A DNA stretch of 64,000 nt. Source: Sva-07 sp963728195 (lineage in GTDB: Bacteria > Actinomycetota > Acidimicrobiia > Acidimicrobiales > Ilumatobacteraceae). Below the pieces are notes generated by a model that made no database searches, had not been told where the DNA came from, and saw only the letters and a program-made list of their open reading frames with translations. A program made the position numbers and the translations under genes. The stretch lies in assembly GCA_963728195.1 (NCBI GenBank), contig CAVSIX010000009.1, forward strand, positions 186,001-250,000. The letters are read 5' to 3'. This document shows, piece after piece, positions 32,949 through 41,785 of this stretch (position 1 is the stretch's first letter; the number at the start of each line of letters is the position of its first letter).

Positions 32949-33533
32949 ATGTTCACAGGAATCGTGGAGGAGCTCGGACGGCTCGAGTCGCTCGACGGCG
33001 GACGGCTGCGGATCGCAGCGACCCGTGTGGTCGAGGACGCGTCGATCGGTGACTCGATCGCCGTCAACGGATGCTGTCTGACGGTGGTGGCGTTCGGCGA
33101 CGACTGGTGGGAGGCCGACGTCTCCGACGAGACGATCTCGCGTACGAGCATCCGGTCGCTGCAACCGGGCGACGGGACCAACCTCGAACGGGCGGTGAAG
33201 ATGTCCGACCGCCTCGGCGGTCACCTCGTGCAGGGCCACGTCGACGGCGTCGGCGAGATCGTCGAACCGGTGCCCGACCTGCGGGTGCGGGTACCGCAGG
33301 CGCTGACCCGCTACCTCGTCGAGAAGGGCTCGGTGACCGTCGACGGCGTCAGTCTGACCGTGGTCGACGCACTCGACGACGGCTTCACTGTCGCGATCAT
33401 CCCGCACACCGCCGACGTCACCACGCTCGGCGCCCGACGCCCCGGCGATCTCGTCAACATCGAGGTCGACGTGATGGCCAAGTACGTCGAGCGGCTGATG
33501 GCCGCGTACGTCGAGACAGGAGCAGCCAGATGA
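32949..33533 (+). CDS. ribE: Riboflavin synthase alpha chain
   Basis: A 194-residue protein with two internally repeated lumazine-binding barrels. MFTGIVEELGRL and SIAVNGCCLTVV mark the first; HLVQGHVDGVGEIVE and VTVDGVSLTVVD mark the second. It dismutates two 6,7-dimethyl-8-ribityllumazine molecules to riboflavin plus the pyrimidine precursor. Start immediately follows the ribD stop; its own stop overlaps the ribBA start by 4 bp. Some databases name this gene ribC. Confidence 0.95.
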   Translation: MFTGIVEELGRLESLDGGRLRIAATRVVEDASIGDSIAVNGCCLTVVAFGDDWWEADVSDETISRTSIRSLQPGDGTNLERAVKMSDRLGGHLVQGHVDGVGEIVEPVPDLRVRVPQALTRYLVEKGSVTVDGVSLTVVDALDDGFTVAIIPHTADVTTLGARRPGDLVNIEVDVMAKYVERLMAAYVETGAAR

Positions 33534-34813
33534 GCGACGACCCGAACCGCGGCTCGTTCGACCCGATCGAGGACGCGATCGCCGCCATCGCCCGCGGCGA
33601 GATCGTCGTCGTCGCCGACGACGAGGACCGCGAGAACGAGGGCGACCTGATCATGGCCGCCGATGCCGCGACGCCCGAGGCGATCGCCTTCTTCGTGCGG
33701 CACACCTCCGGCGTGATCTGCGTCGGGCTCACCGGCGAGCGCTGTGACGAGCTCGGTCTGCAGGCGATGGTCGTCGCCTCGCAACACACCGAGGCGCACG
33801 GCACCGCATTCACGATCAGCGTCGACCTCGCCGAGGGCACCTCGACGGGGATCTCGGCGTCGGATCGTGCCGCCACGTTGCGGGCGCTCGCCGACGCCGA
33901 CGTCGGCGCCGCCGACTTCAACCGGCCGGGACACATCTTCCCGCTGCGGGCGCGCCCCGGCGGTGTGCTCAAGCGCACCGGGCACACCGAGGCGTCGGTC
34001 GACCTCGCCCGGCTGGCCGGGCGTTCACCGGCGGGCGTGTTGTGCGAGCTGGTCCTCGACGGAGGCGAGATGGCGCGTGGCGACGATCTGCGCCGCTTCG
34101 CCGACGAGCACGGTCTGACGTTCGTGTCGATCGCCGACCTGGTGCGTTATCGGCGGCGCCACGAGAAGCTCGTCGAGCACGTCGCCGACGCCCGCGTGCC
34201 GACCGTGTGGGGCGACTTCCGCTGCCACTCGTTCCTCAGCGCGCTCGACGGCGAAACGCATCTCGCGTTCGTGTGCGGCGACGTCGCCGGCGACGAACCG
34301 GTCCTCGTGCGCGTGCACAGCGAGTGCCTGACCGGCGACATCTTCGCCAGCGTGAAGTGCGACTGCGGGCCACAGCTGCACGAGTCGATGCGTCTGATCG
34401 CAAGCGAGGGTCGCGGCGTGGTCGTGTACCTGCGCGGTCACGAGGGACGTGGGATCGGCATCAGCCACAAGCTGCGCGCCTACGGACTGCAGGACGCCGG
34501 CTTCGACACCGTCGACGCCAACCTCGAACTCGGCCTGCCGGTCGACGGACGCGAGTACGGCATCGGTGCCCAGATCCTCGTCGACCTCGGCGTGCGCGAC
34601 CTGCGATTGCTGACCAACAACCCGGCGAAGTACGGCGGCCTCGACGGGTTCGGTCTCACGATCACCGAACGCGTGCCGTTGCACCTCGCCGTCCACCCCG
34701 AAGCCGAGCGGTACCTGCGCACGAAACGCGACCGCATGGGCCATCTGTTGCCCGACGACCTCGTCCCGACTGCGGTCCCGACTGCGGTCCCGGTCGTGGA
34801 GGAGGCGCAGTGA
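33530..34813 (+). CDS. ribBA: Bifunctional DHBP synthase / GTP cyclohydrolase II
   Basis: A 427-residue fusion. The N-terminal DHBP synthase domain shows VVADDEDRENEGDLIMAAD, TEAHGTAFTISVD, FNRPGHIFPLRA, HTEASVDLARLAG. The C-terminal GTP cyclohydrolase II domain shows RVHSECLTGDIFASVKCDCGPQL with the zinc cysteines, EGRGVVVYLRGHEGRGIGI and LLTNNPAKYGGLDG. Catalytic residues of both halves appear intact, unlike some actinobacterial fusions where one half has decayed. Start ATG overlaps the ribE stop; stop overlaps the ribH GTG start. Confidence 0.95.
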   Translation: MSDDPNRGSFDPIEDAIAAIARGEIVVVADDEDRENEGDLIMAADAATPEAIAFFVRHTSGVICVGLTGERCDELGLQAMVVASQHTEAHGTAFTISVDLAEGTSTGISASDRAATLRALADADVGAADFNRPGHIFPLRARPGGVLKRTGHTEASVDLARLAGRSPAGVLCELVLDGGEMARGDDLRRFADEHGLTFVSIADLVRYRRRHEKLVEHVADARVPTVWGDFRCHSFLSALDGETHLAFVCGDVAGDEPVLVRVHSECLTGDIFASVKCDCGPQLHESMRLIASEGRGVVVYLRGHEGRGIGISHKLRAYGLQDAGFDTVDANLELGLPVDGREYGIGAQILVDLGVRDLRLLTNNPAKYGGLDGFGLTITERVPLHLAVHPEAERYLRTKRDRMGHLLPDDLVPTAVPTAVPVVEEAQ

Positions 34814-35295
34814 GCACCAACCTGCGTTCGCCCGATTCGCCCGACGACGCTGCGGACGGCACCGGCCGTCGCGTCGCACTGGTGTGCGCCCGCTTCAACG
34901 ATCTGATCGTGGAACGTCTCGAACGCGGCGCCCGCCGAGCGTTGGTCGACCACGGCGTCGACGATGGGGCGGTCAGCACGTTCTGGGTGCCCGGCGCCCT
35001 CGAGATCCCGCAGGTCGCCCGCGCCGCGGCGGCGACAGGACGCTTCGACGCCGTCGTCGCACTCGGTGCGGTCGTGCGCGGCGACACCTACCACTTCGAG
35101 GTGGTGTCCGACGCCAGCGCCGCCGGGCTGATGCGGCTGTCGCTCGACTCCGACGTCGTGATCACGAATGCGATCCTCACCGTCGACGACGAGGACCAGG
35201 CGACTGCGCGCGCCGGCGACGACGACGGCAACAAGGGCGCCCAGGCAGCGATCGCCGCACTCGAAACGCTGGCGGTGATCGACTCCATCGGTTGA
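34810..35295 (+). CDS. ribH: 6,7-dimethyl-8-ribityllumazine synthase
   Basis: A 161-residue protein. VALVCARFNDLIVERLERGA is the substrate-binding opening, followed by FWVPGALEIPQVARAAAATG, LGAVVRGDTYHFEVVSD (with the catalytic His) and NAILTVDDEDQATARAG, NKGAQAAIAAL. It joins the ribA/ribD product with dihydroxybutanone phosphate. GTG start at 34810 overlaps the ribBA stop. Last gene of the rib operon. Confidence 0.95.
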   Translation: MSTNLRSPDSPDDAADGTGRRVALVCARFNDLIVERLERGARRALVDHGVDDGAVSTFWVPGALEIPQVARAAAATGRFDAVVALGAVVRGDTYHFEVVSDASAAGLMRLSLDSDVVITNAILTVDDEDQATARAGDDDGNKGAQAAIAALETLAVIDSIG

Positions 35296-35337
35296 TGTGC
35301 GACACTGCGTGTCTGTTGTCCGGAGGGGGAGGTCGAG

Positions 35338-35823
35338 ATGGCGAAGGTGAACGAAGGTCGATGGACGGCGGAGATCGAGGGTGACTTCGTCGTCTTCCTG
35401 ATCGGGGCGCGCCCGAACAGCGTGCTGAATCTCGTGCGGTCGATCGGCGACCTCGGGGGCCGCCGCGGCATGGGCCACATGTTGAAGTACCTCAGCGAGC
35501 AACCGGACAAGGGGCTGCTCGGCTACCAGATGGGATTCCCCACGATCGTGCAGTACTGGCGCTCGTTCGACCACCTCGAGGCGTTCGCCCGTGACGCCGA
35601 CGACCCCCATCTCGAACCGTGGCGGAACTACTGGCGCCGCGTCGGCAAGTCGAGTCGCACCGGCATCTGGCACGAGACGTTCCTGGTGCGAGCCGGTGAG
35701 TACGAGGCGATCTACGGCAACATGCCGACGATCGGTCTCGGCAAGGCGGCGACGCTCGTACCGGCCGCCGAGTCGAGCACGGCGCGCTTGCGCGTCCGCA
35801 AGGGCGCCGTCGAATCGGCGTGA
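35338..35823 (+). CDS. DUF4188 family protein
   Basis: A 161-residue protein with FVVFLIGARPNSVLNLVRSIG near the start, then GLLGYQMGFPTIVQYWRSFDHLEAFARD and GIWHETFLVRAGEYEAIYGNMP. These blocks are characteristic of DUF4188, a ferredoxin-like (dimeric alpha-beta barrel) family sometimes labelled monooxygenase because fungal relatives modify phenylacetaldoxime-type compounds. Reaction here unknown. It is 42 bp downstream of ribH on the same strand and may be co-transcribed. Confidence 0.8.
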   Translation: MAKVNEGRWTAEIEGDFVVFLIGARPNSVLNLVRSIGDLGGRRGMGHMLKYLSEQPDKGLLGYQMGFPTIVQYWRSFDHLEAFARDADDPHLEPWRNYWRRVGKSSRTGIWHETFLVRAGEYEAIYGNMPTIGLGKAATLVPAAESSTARLRVRKGAVESA

Positions 35824-35864
35824 CGCGGTCGCGCCGGTGGCTGCACCGGTGACAGAATCGGCGG

Positions 35865-36356
35865 ATGGATTCCCGAGACGTCCTGCGGTTGACCGAGACG
35901 GCACCCGAGCGCCACGTCGGAGCCGGCGATGCGATCATCCGATTCGGCGAGTCCGAGCCGGCGCTGTTCGTCCTGGTCTCCGGTGCGCTCGAGGTGCGAC
36001 GCGACGGCGTGACGCTCGCCCGACTCGCGGAAGCGGGCGCAATCGTCGGCGAGCTGAGCCTGCTGCTCGGTACGCCCGCCTCGGCCGACGTGATCGCGGC
36101 GGAGCCGAGCGTCGTGCGCCGCGTCGACGACGCCGAGCAGTTGTTCCGCGACGTCCCTGCGTTCGGTCAGCACCTCGCGGTCACGCTCGCCGGGCGGCTG
36201 CACCGGGTCACGACGTTCCTCGGCGACCTGCAGGAGCAGTTCGCCGATCGGCCCGGAACGCTCGGGCTCGTTCCGACCGTGTTGCAGGGGCTGTTGTCGC
36301 AGGAGCAGCGCGACGTCGATCTCGGCTCGGACCGCGAGCCCGACTCGCCCTACTGA
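35865..36356 (+). CDS. Stand-alone cyclic-nucleotide-binding domain protein
   Basis: A 163-residue protein. A cNMP-binding beta barrel fills residues 10-110: GAGDAIIRFGESEPALFVLVSGALEVRRDG, then AIVGELSLLLGTPASADVIA, in the phosphate-binding cassette position. The usual Arg of the cassette is missing (P-A-S-A-D), so cNMP binding is uncertain. A short helical tail follows with no DNA-binding helix-turn-helix. Its 3' end overlaps the convergent phosphoesterase gene by 7 bp. Possibly an adaptor or sensor for the cyclases in this window (inference). Confidence 0.8.
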   Translation: MDSRDVLRLTETAPERHVGAGDAIIRFGESEPALFVLVSGALEVRRDGVTLARLAEAGAIVGELSLLLGTPASADVIAAEPSVVRRVDDAEQLFRDVPAFGQHLAVTLAGRLHRVTTFLGDLQEQFADRPGTLGLVPTVLQGLLSQEQRDVDLGSDREPDSPY

Positions 36357-37087
36357 GAACCGTCGGGTCCGAGGGGGATCGTCTCGCTGCCCTCGAAGCT
36401 CCACCACATCACCTCGTCGATGCCGGTGTCGACGATGAGGTGGGCCGGAATCGGGCCCTGCTGGCGACCCGCGTTGCACACGAGCGTGGTGCCGATGCGG
36501 TCGTACCACGAGCCATCGGGATGGAACGGTGACTCGTGCACGTGGCCGGTCAGCACGAGGTCGGGATGGTGCTCGCCGATCAGCCGGTTCAACACCTCGT
36601 CGCCGTAGTGTCGGCGGCCCGACCACGACGTCGGCGACGCATCGGGTGGCGAGTGGTACGCCCAGATCCAGCGTCCGCTCGCAGGACGCAGCGCCGCCTG
36701 GTCGCGCAGCTGCGCTTCGAGTTCGCCCTGGGTGATGGGGCCCTCCCACCACGCGCACACCGACACGAGGTCGTCGCCGACCTGCACCGAGGCGCCGTCG
36801 GTGACCACCCGGGCATCGAGGTCGTCGAGCCACACGGCCGCCTTCTCGCCGTGGTCCCGACGGCTGGTCAGGTCGTGATTGCCGGAGTTGGCGATGATCG
36901 TCGTGTGGTCGGCGAGCGAGTCGAGATATGCCGACAGCAATGCGATCTGGGCGTTGACGTCGGCGTGGCCCGCCACGTCGAGGTGGTCACCGGCGAGGAT
37001 CACGGCGTCGAACTCCGGCGCCTGGTCGGCGATCCAGTCGAGCTGTGCGAGCCCGTAGTGGAGGTCGGACGACACGAGGTAGCGCAC
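36350..37087 (-). CDS. Calcineurin-like metallophosphoesterase
   Basis: A 245-residue phosphoesterase with all five metal-binding blocks: SSDLHYG (D-x-H), VILAGDHLD (GD), IIANSGNHD (GNH[D/E]), WAYHSPP (H) and LTGHVHESPFH (GH-x-H). The family cleaves phosphomono- and diesters, including cyclic nucleotides; this one is not close enough to CpdA to assign a substrate. It is convergent with and overlaps the cNMP-binding gene. Confidence 0.9.
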   Translation of the reverse strand: MRYLVSSDLHYGLAQLDWIADQAPEFDAVILAGDHLDVAGHADVNAQIALLSAYLDSLADHTTIIANSGNHDLTSRRDHGEKAAVWLDDLDARVVTDGASVQVGDDLVSVCAWWEGPITQGELEAQLRDQAALRPASGRWIWAYHSPPDASPTSWSGRRHYGDEVLNRLIGEHHPDLVLTGHVHESPFHPDGSWYDRIGTTLVCNAGRQQGPIPAHLIVDTGIDEVMWWSFEGSETIPLGPDGSQ

Positions 37088-37134
37088 GGGATGTGACAGT
37101 AGCGATGCCTGCGCCGGATCGGGCGCTCGTGCCC

Positions 37135-38328
<1,194 letters not shown>

Positions 38329-38499
38329 GGTCGCTGAGGGTACGGACGCGTTCGTCCGGGCGCCAGGGCCGTTGTGCCCGCAGAACTCAGTGGCTGATTC
38401 CGGCGCCGTGCGGCGCTCCGGCCGGCATGTGCTCTATCGGCAAGCGGTGTGACACTTGACCATTGCGAGTGGCGCCCGGGAGTGGAACTGTGAACGAAG

Positions 38500-38519
38500 G
38501 CCGTTGCGGGGGCAACGGC
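38500..38519 (+). promoter_or_regulatory. Strong 5'-leader hairpin before the 207-residue orphan
   Basis: GCCGTTGC, loop GGGG, GCAACGGC: a perfect 8-bp stem ending 26 nt before the ATG at 38546. It may be a leader element or the terminator of an upstream transcript. The rest of the 217-bp gap (38329-38545) shows nothing I can name. Confidence 0.4.
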
Positions 38520-38545
38520 TACAACCACAGAAACGGGGATTCATC

Positions 38546-39169
38546 ATGTTGCTCTTTCAGCGAATGCTGCGCCTGACGGGGGGTGCCGCTGCCGGCGCCT
38601 GGGCCGCCGAGGTCACTGCCGGTGTGAACAAACACGCGGTGTCCGAAGTCTCTCTGTGGAGTGGTGCGTATGGCGCTCCGGTCGGCACGGTGGCGTGGTC
38701 GGCACCGGTGGAGGCACTCGGCCAGGTCGACGACCTGAACGCGGCGATGGCGGCGGACGCCGATCTCACCGCACTGATGACCAAGGGCGCGGAGTACGTC
38801 GCCGAGGCGGAAGCCGACCGTCTGCTCGCACTGATCCACGGCGAGATCGCCGGCAGCGCTCCCGTCGGTTCGTTCGTCGGCGCCGTTCGTGCAACGGCGG
38901 CGCCGGGGCAATGGATCGGTGCGGGCGAATGGGCGGCCCACATCGCCGGCGTGTACTCGGAGGTGACCGGCCTGAACGTCGTGGTGACATCGACGGTCGC
39001 CGGGCCGATGGGCGAGCTGAGCTGGCTCGTCCGACACGAGAGTTCTGCGAGTATCGAGGCGGCCATTGCCGCGACGATGTCGTCGGAGAAGTACATGAAG
39101 GAGGTCAACGGCGGCGGTGAGTTCTTCTTGCCGGGGGCAACGCAGATGTACGCCCAGCGCATGGCCTGA
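38546..39169 (+). CDS. Hypothetical protein with two ferredoxin-like halves
   Basis: A 207-residue protein starting MLLFQRMLRLTGG. It has two halves that look like divergent copies of one unit: EVSLWSGAYGAPVGTVAWSAPVEALGQVDDLNAAM and VVTSTVAGPMGELSWLVRHESSASIEAAI (each a strand-strand-helix followed by a short MTKGAEYV / MSSEKYMKEV segment). This is the layout of dimeric alpha-beta-barrel (NIPSNAP/ABM-like) proteins. No catalytic motif and no close family recognised. The ATG at 38546 was preferred over an earlier in-frame start because the upstream part is non-protein-like and lies over the hairpin. It is followed by a clear terminator. Confidence 0.7.
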   Translation: MLLFQRMLRLTGGAAAGAWAAEVTAGVNKHAVSEVSLWSGAYGAPVGTVAWSAPVEALGQVDDLNAAMAADADLTALMTKGAEYVAEAEADRLLALIHGEIAGSAPVGSFVGAVRATAAPGQWIGAGEWAAHIAGVYSEVTGLNVVVTSTVAGPMGELSWLVRHESSASIEAAIAATMSSEKYMKEVNGGGEFFLPGATQMYAQRMA

Positions 39170-39180
39170 CGTCAGCGAAT

Positions 39181-39217
39181 CGGTCCGTTCGGAGGACGAG
39201 TCCCTTCGAACGGACCG
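39181..39217 (+). terminator. Terminator-like hairpin after the orphan gene
   Basis: Perfect 11-bp arms CGGTCCGTTCG and CGAACGGACCG around a 15-nt centre, starting 11 nt after the stop codon. No T-run follows, as is usual for GC-rich actinobacteria. The remaining 105 bp up to 39322 (end of the PhnZ-like gene) show no further structure. Confidence 0.7.
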
Positions 39218-39322
39218 CGTCACGGCGGCGCCCGCTACACGGCCGGTGAAGATCGGCGAGCGGCGGCATCGTCGAGTTCGAGTGCAGCTGTGGCCGACCC
39301 TGGTCGTGCCTGGTGGCAGAAC

Positions 39323-39892
39323 TCAGCGGGCGGTGAGTCGTGCGAGCAGCGAACGGTGGGCGGTGAGATCCGCGACGGCGAGACCGGCCACCTTGGCGCG
39401 GTCGTCCCAGCGCCGCACGAGGGTGGCGTCGCCGTGGTGTGGCCGGCGTTCGAACGCTTCCACGTCGGCGTCGGTCATCGCGCCGCCTTGGAGGTGCAAG
39501 CTGCGCAGCGACGACGGCGACAGGCTTTCGAGGTAACCGTCTTCGACCGTACACAGATAGCGCTTGGCTGCGACGTGCAGGGCGACCGGTGCGGTGACCT
39601 CCGGTGCGAACCAGCGCGCGAGATACCGAGCGCCGACGCGTTCGTGGTGGAAGTCCTCGTGGAGATCGTCGTCGAGTGTCACGTTGTCATCGGAGACGAG
39701 ATGGCCGACGTCGTGGAGCAGCGCGGCGGCCACGAGGTGGTCGGGCGCACCGTCGGCTCGTGCAAGCGCTGCCGTCTGGAGTGCGTGTTCGAGTTCGGTG
39801 ACGTCCTCGTCGTACATGCGCAGCGCCGCCGGCGAGGCGTACAACTCGAACAGTTCGTCCAACCCATCACCGGTAGCCGAGGGGGAACTCAC
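39323..39892 (-). CDS. phnZ: PhnZ-like HD-domain oxygenase of phosphonate degradation
   Basis: A 189-residue HD-fold protein, the same size as PhnZ. Metal-binding blocks are in order: VTELEHALQTAALAR, VAAALLHDVGHL (HD), EDFHHERVGARYL, APVALHVAAKRYLC, followed by LSPSSLRSLHLQGGAMTDADVEAFE, which is the signature of the phosphonate-operon HD group. PhnZ is a mixed-valent diiron oxygenase that cleaves the C-P bond of an alpha-hydroxyphosphonate made by PhnY. GTG start at 39890-39892 overlaps the stop of the dioxygenase gene. The exact substrate (aminoethyl- or another phosphonate) is not determinable. Confidence 0.82.
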   Translation of the reverse strand: MSSPSATGDGLDELFELYASPAALRMYDEDVTELEHALQTAALARADGAPDHLVAAALLHDVGHLVSDDNVTLDDDLHEDFHHERVGARYLARWFAPEVTAPVALHVAAKRYLCTVEDGYLESLSPSSLRSLHLQGGAMTDADVEAFERRPHHGDATLVRRWDDRAKVAGLAVADLTAHRSLLARLTAR

Positions 39893-40668
39893 GGGCGGCC
39901 TCCGGTCACCGGACGGCCGAGGAAGTCGTCGGTGATGCTGATGCGCACCCGTTCGCCCTCGAAGTCGCCGCCGGCCCGGTCGAACTCGGCGCGCTTGTCG
40001 GCGTAGTAGTGGTCGCGATGGTCGCCGAGCGACGCAGCGTTGTAGGTGAGATAGGCGGCACGCCGCGCCCGACTCGTGGTGTTCGTGTCGCTGTAGTGCG
40101 GCGTGTACGAGTCGAAGAACAGCAGATCGCCGCGCTCCAACGGCACGGGCTGCCAGGCGAGCCGATCGGCAGTGGCCTCCTCGATGCGCCCGCGCTCGTC
40201 GGTGGGCAACTGGCCGCCTTCGTAGCCGGGTGCGACGTAGAGGCAGCCGCTCGCCGGTGTCGCCGGATCGAGCGGCACCATGCACGAGATGTGGTGGTCG
40301 ACGAAGCGGTAGGCGGTTGCGTCCTGGTGCGGAGCGAAGCCGCCGCCGCCCGGTTGCTTGTAGTTGATCTTCTCCTTGAACAGCACCGGCGCTTCGCCGA
40401 ACAGTGCGGTCAACACCTCGACGACCGTGCCGGCGCAGACCAGGTCGTGCAGCACCGGATCGAGATGCACGAAGTCCTCGCTGCGCGCCAGCACCGCGCC
40501 GGCATCGGTCTGCTCGAAGTGGTGCAATCCCGGTCCGCCGGTGTCGGCCCAGCGCTGCAGCTCGCCGACTGCTGCGTCGAGTGCGTCGAGCTGATCGCCG
40601 CTCAACGCTGCGTGCACGGTCAGCCAGCCGTCACGTCGGAACGACGCCACGTCGACGGTGGCGGTCAT
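39889..40668 (-). CDS. phnY: PhnY-like phytanoyl-CoA-dioxygenase-family hydroxylase
   Basis: A 259-residue Fe(II)/2-oxoglutarate dioxygenase. Opening FRRDGWLTVHAALSGDQLDAL; metal motif FAPHQDATAYRF (H-x-D) and distal DSYTPHYSDTNTTSRARRAAYLTYN (third His plus 2-oxoglutarate-binding Arg); INYKQPGGGGF precedes the H-x-D. With a PhnZ-like partner overlapping by 4 bp, the natural role is alpha-hydroxylation of a phosphonate. PhyH proteins are broad, so the assignment rests on context. Its ATG overlaps the stop of the upstream alkaline-phosphatase-family gene. Confidence 0.78.
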   Translation of the reverse strand: MTATVDVASFRRDGWLTVHAALSGDQLDALDAAVGELQRWADTGGPGLHHFEQTDAGAVLARSEDFVHLDPVLHDLVCAGTVVEVLTALFGEAPVLFKEKINYKQPGGGGFAPHQDATAYRFVDHHISCMVPLDPATPASGCLYVAPGYEGGQLPTDERGRIEEATADRLAWQPVPLERGDLLFFDSYTPHYSDTNTTSRARRAAYLTYNAASLGDHRDHYYADKRAEFDRAGGDFEGERVRISITDDFLGRPVTGGRP

Positions 40669-41750
40669 GACGAGACCGCGTCGAGCTGGAGGAGTCGGGC
40701 AATCATCGGCGACCAGTCGAGCACCGACGGCTGCCGACGTTCGATCCGGCGCGCGACGTCGTCGACGCGGGGATCGCCACCGGAGACGATCGCCAGCTGG
40801 GTGCGACAGCGCGGGCTGCCGTGCTGACCGTGGATCGGGATCGGTGTCGCCCCGAAGGCCCGTCCCGGTTCGGTCCATGCCATCCAGATGTCGGGCGTGA
40901 GTGCGCAGGCTGATTCCACGCCGTCGACGGACCGGACCAGGCCGAGCAGCCGGTCGTCGTCGAGGCGGTCGCCCGACGATCCACGATGGACCAACGCCGC
41001 GGTGCCCTCGTTGGCGACCGCGACGTCGTCGACGTCGGCGAATGCGTCGGCGAGTTCGACCGGCGTGAAGTCGGTGACCGTCTCCTGGTCGTGGTCCGAC
41101 ACGGTCAGCACGAGCGTGCGATCCCAGCCGTCGGCGAGTCGGGCGACGACCTCGCCGTAGGCAGCGTCGGTGGCGCGGTACTGCTCGAGCGCTTCGGCCG
41201 AGTCGGGGCCGTGGAGGTGCGACGTGGTGTCGGGCTCGTTGAGGTGGATCAGTGCGAAGTCGACGTCGACATCGATGCGTGAGAGCGCCGACAGCACCGC
41301 TGCGTCGGATGCGTACCCGAACGCGCAACGCTCGGTGCCCTCGGGCAGGCGGCCGTCGGGCGGCCACGCCTCGTCGGCTCTTGAGCCGCCCATCTGTCCG
41401 ATCAGCTTCTGGTCGCCTGCCACCATCGCCGAGCGGCCACCGGCGGCGCCGACGAGTTCGAACAGCGTCGTCGCCCGCGGGCCCTCCTTCGGTGCGGGAA
41501 CCCAGCCGCGATCGTCGCTCCAGGCGTGATTGCCGTGCAGCCCCGTCGTCACCGGGTCGGCACCGGTGACGAACGCGGCGTGGTTGGCATAGGTGACCGA
41601 GACCGGCAGCGACAGCGCACCCATCGGTGCCCGCCCGCCGGAGGCCGCTTGGCGCCACAGGTTCGGCGTCAGTGCCGGACCGACGTGGCGGTGCGGCATC
41701 GCATCGATGACGATCATCACGACGCGCAGCCCTCCGGCCAGTTCGGTCAC
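40665..41750 (-). CDS. Alkaline-phosphatase-superfamily phosphodiesterase/phosphonate hydrolase
   Basis: A 361-residue enzyme of the nucleotide pyrophosphatase/phosphonoacetate hydrolase type. Metal/nucleophile blocks: VVMIVIDAMP, LPVSVTYANHAAFVTGADP (nucleophile Thr/Ser region), GLHGNHAWSD, HLNEPDTTSHLHGPDS and LTVSDHDQETV, plus a late HGQHGSPRCRTQLAIV. Phosphonoacetate hydrolase (PhnA) belongs to this superfamily, so with the coupled PhnY/PhnZ-like genes it probably processes a phosphonate or phosphodiester in the same pathway. First gene of the operon; GTG start at 41748-41750, 35 bp from the divergent glutaminase gene. Confidence 0.78.
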   Translation of the reverse strand: MTELAGGLRVVMIVIDAMPHRHVGPALTPNLWRQAASGGRAPMGALSLPVSVTYANHAAFVTGADPVTTGLHGNHAWSDDRGWVPAPKEGPRATTLFELVGAAGGRSAMVAGDQKLIGQMGGSRADEAWPPDGRLPEGTERCAFGYASDAAVLSALSRIDVDVDFALIHLNEPDTTSHLHGPDSAEALEQYRATDAAYGEVVARLADGWDRTLVLTVSDHDQETVTDFTPVELADAFADVDDVAVANEGTAALVHRGSSGDRLDDDRLLGLVRSVDGVESACALTPDIWMAWTEPGRAFGATPIPIHGQHGSPRCRTQLAIVSGGDPRVDDVARRIERRQPSVLDWSPMIARLLQLDAVSS

Positions 41751-41785
41751 GCCGACAGCGTAGGCGCCCCGTACGATCCGCCGGA

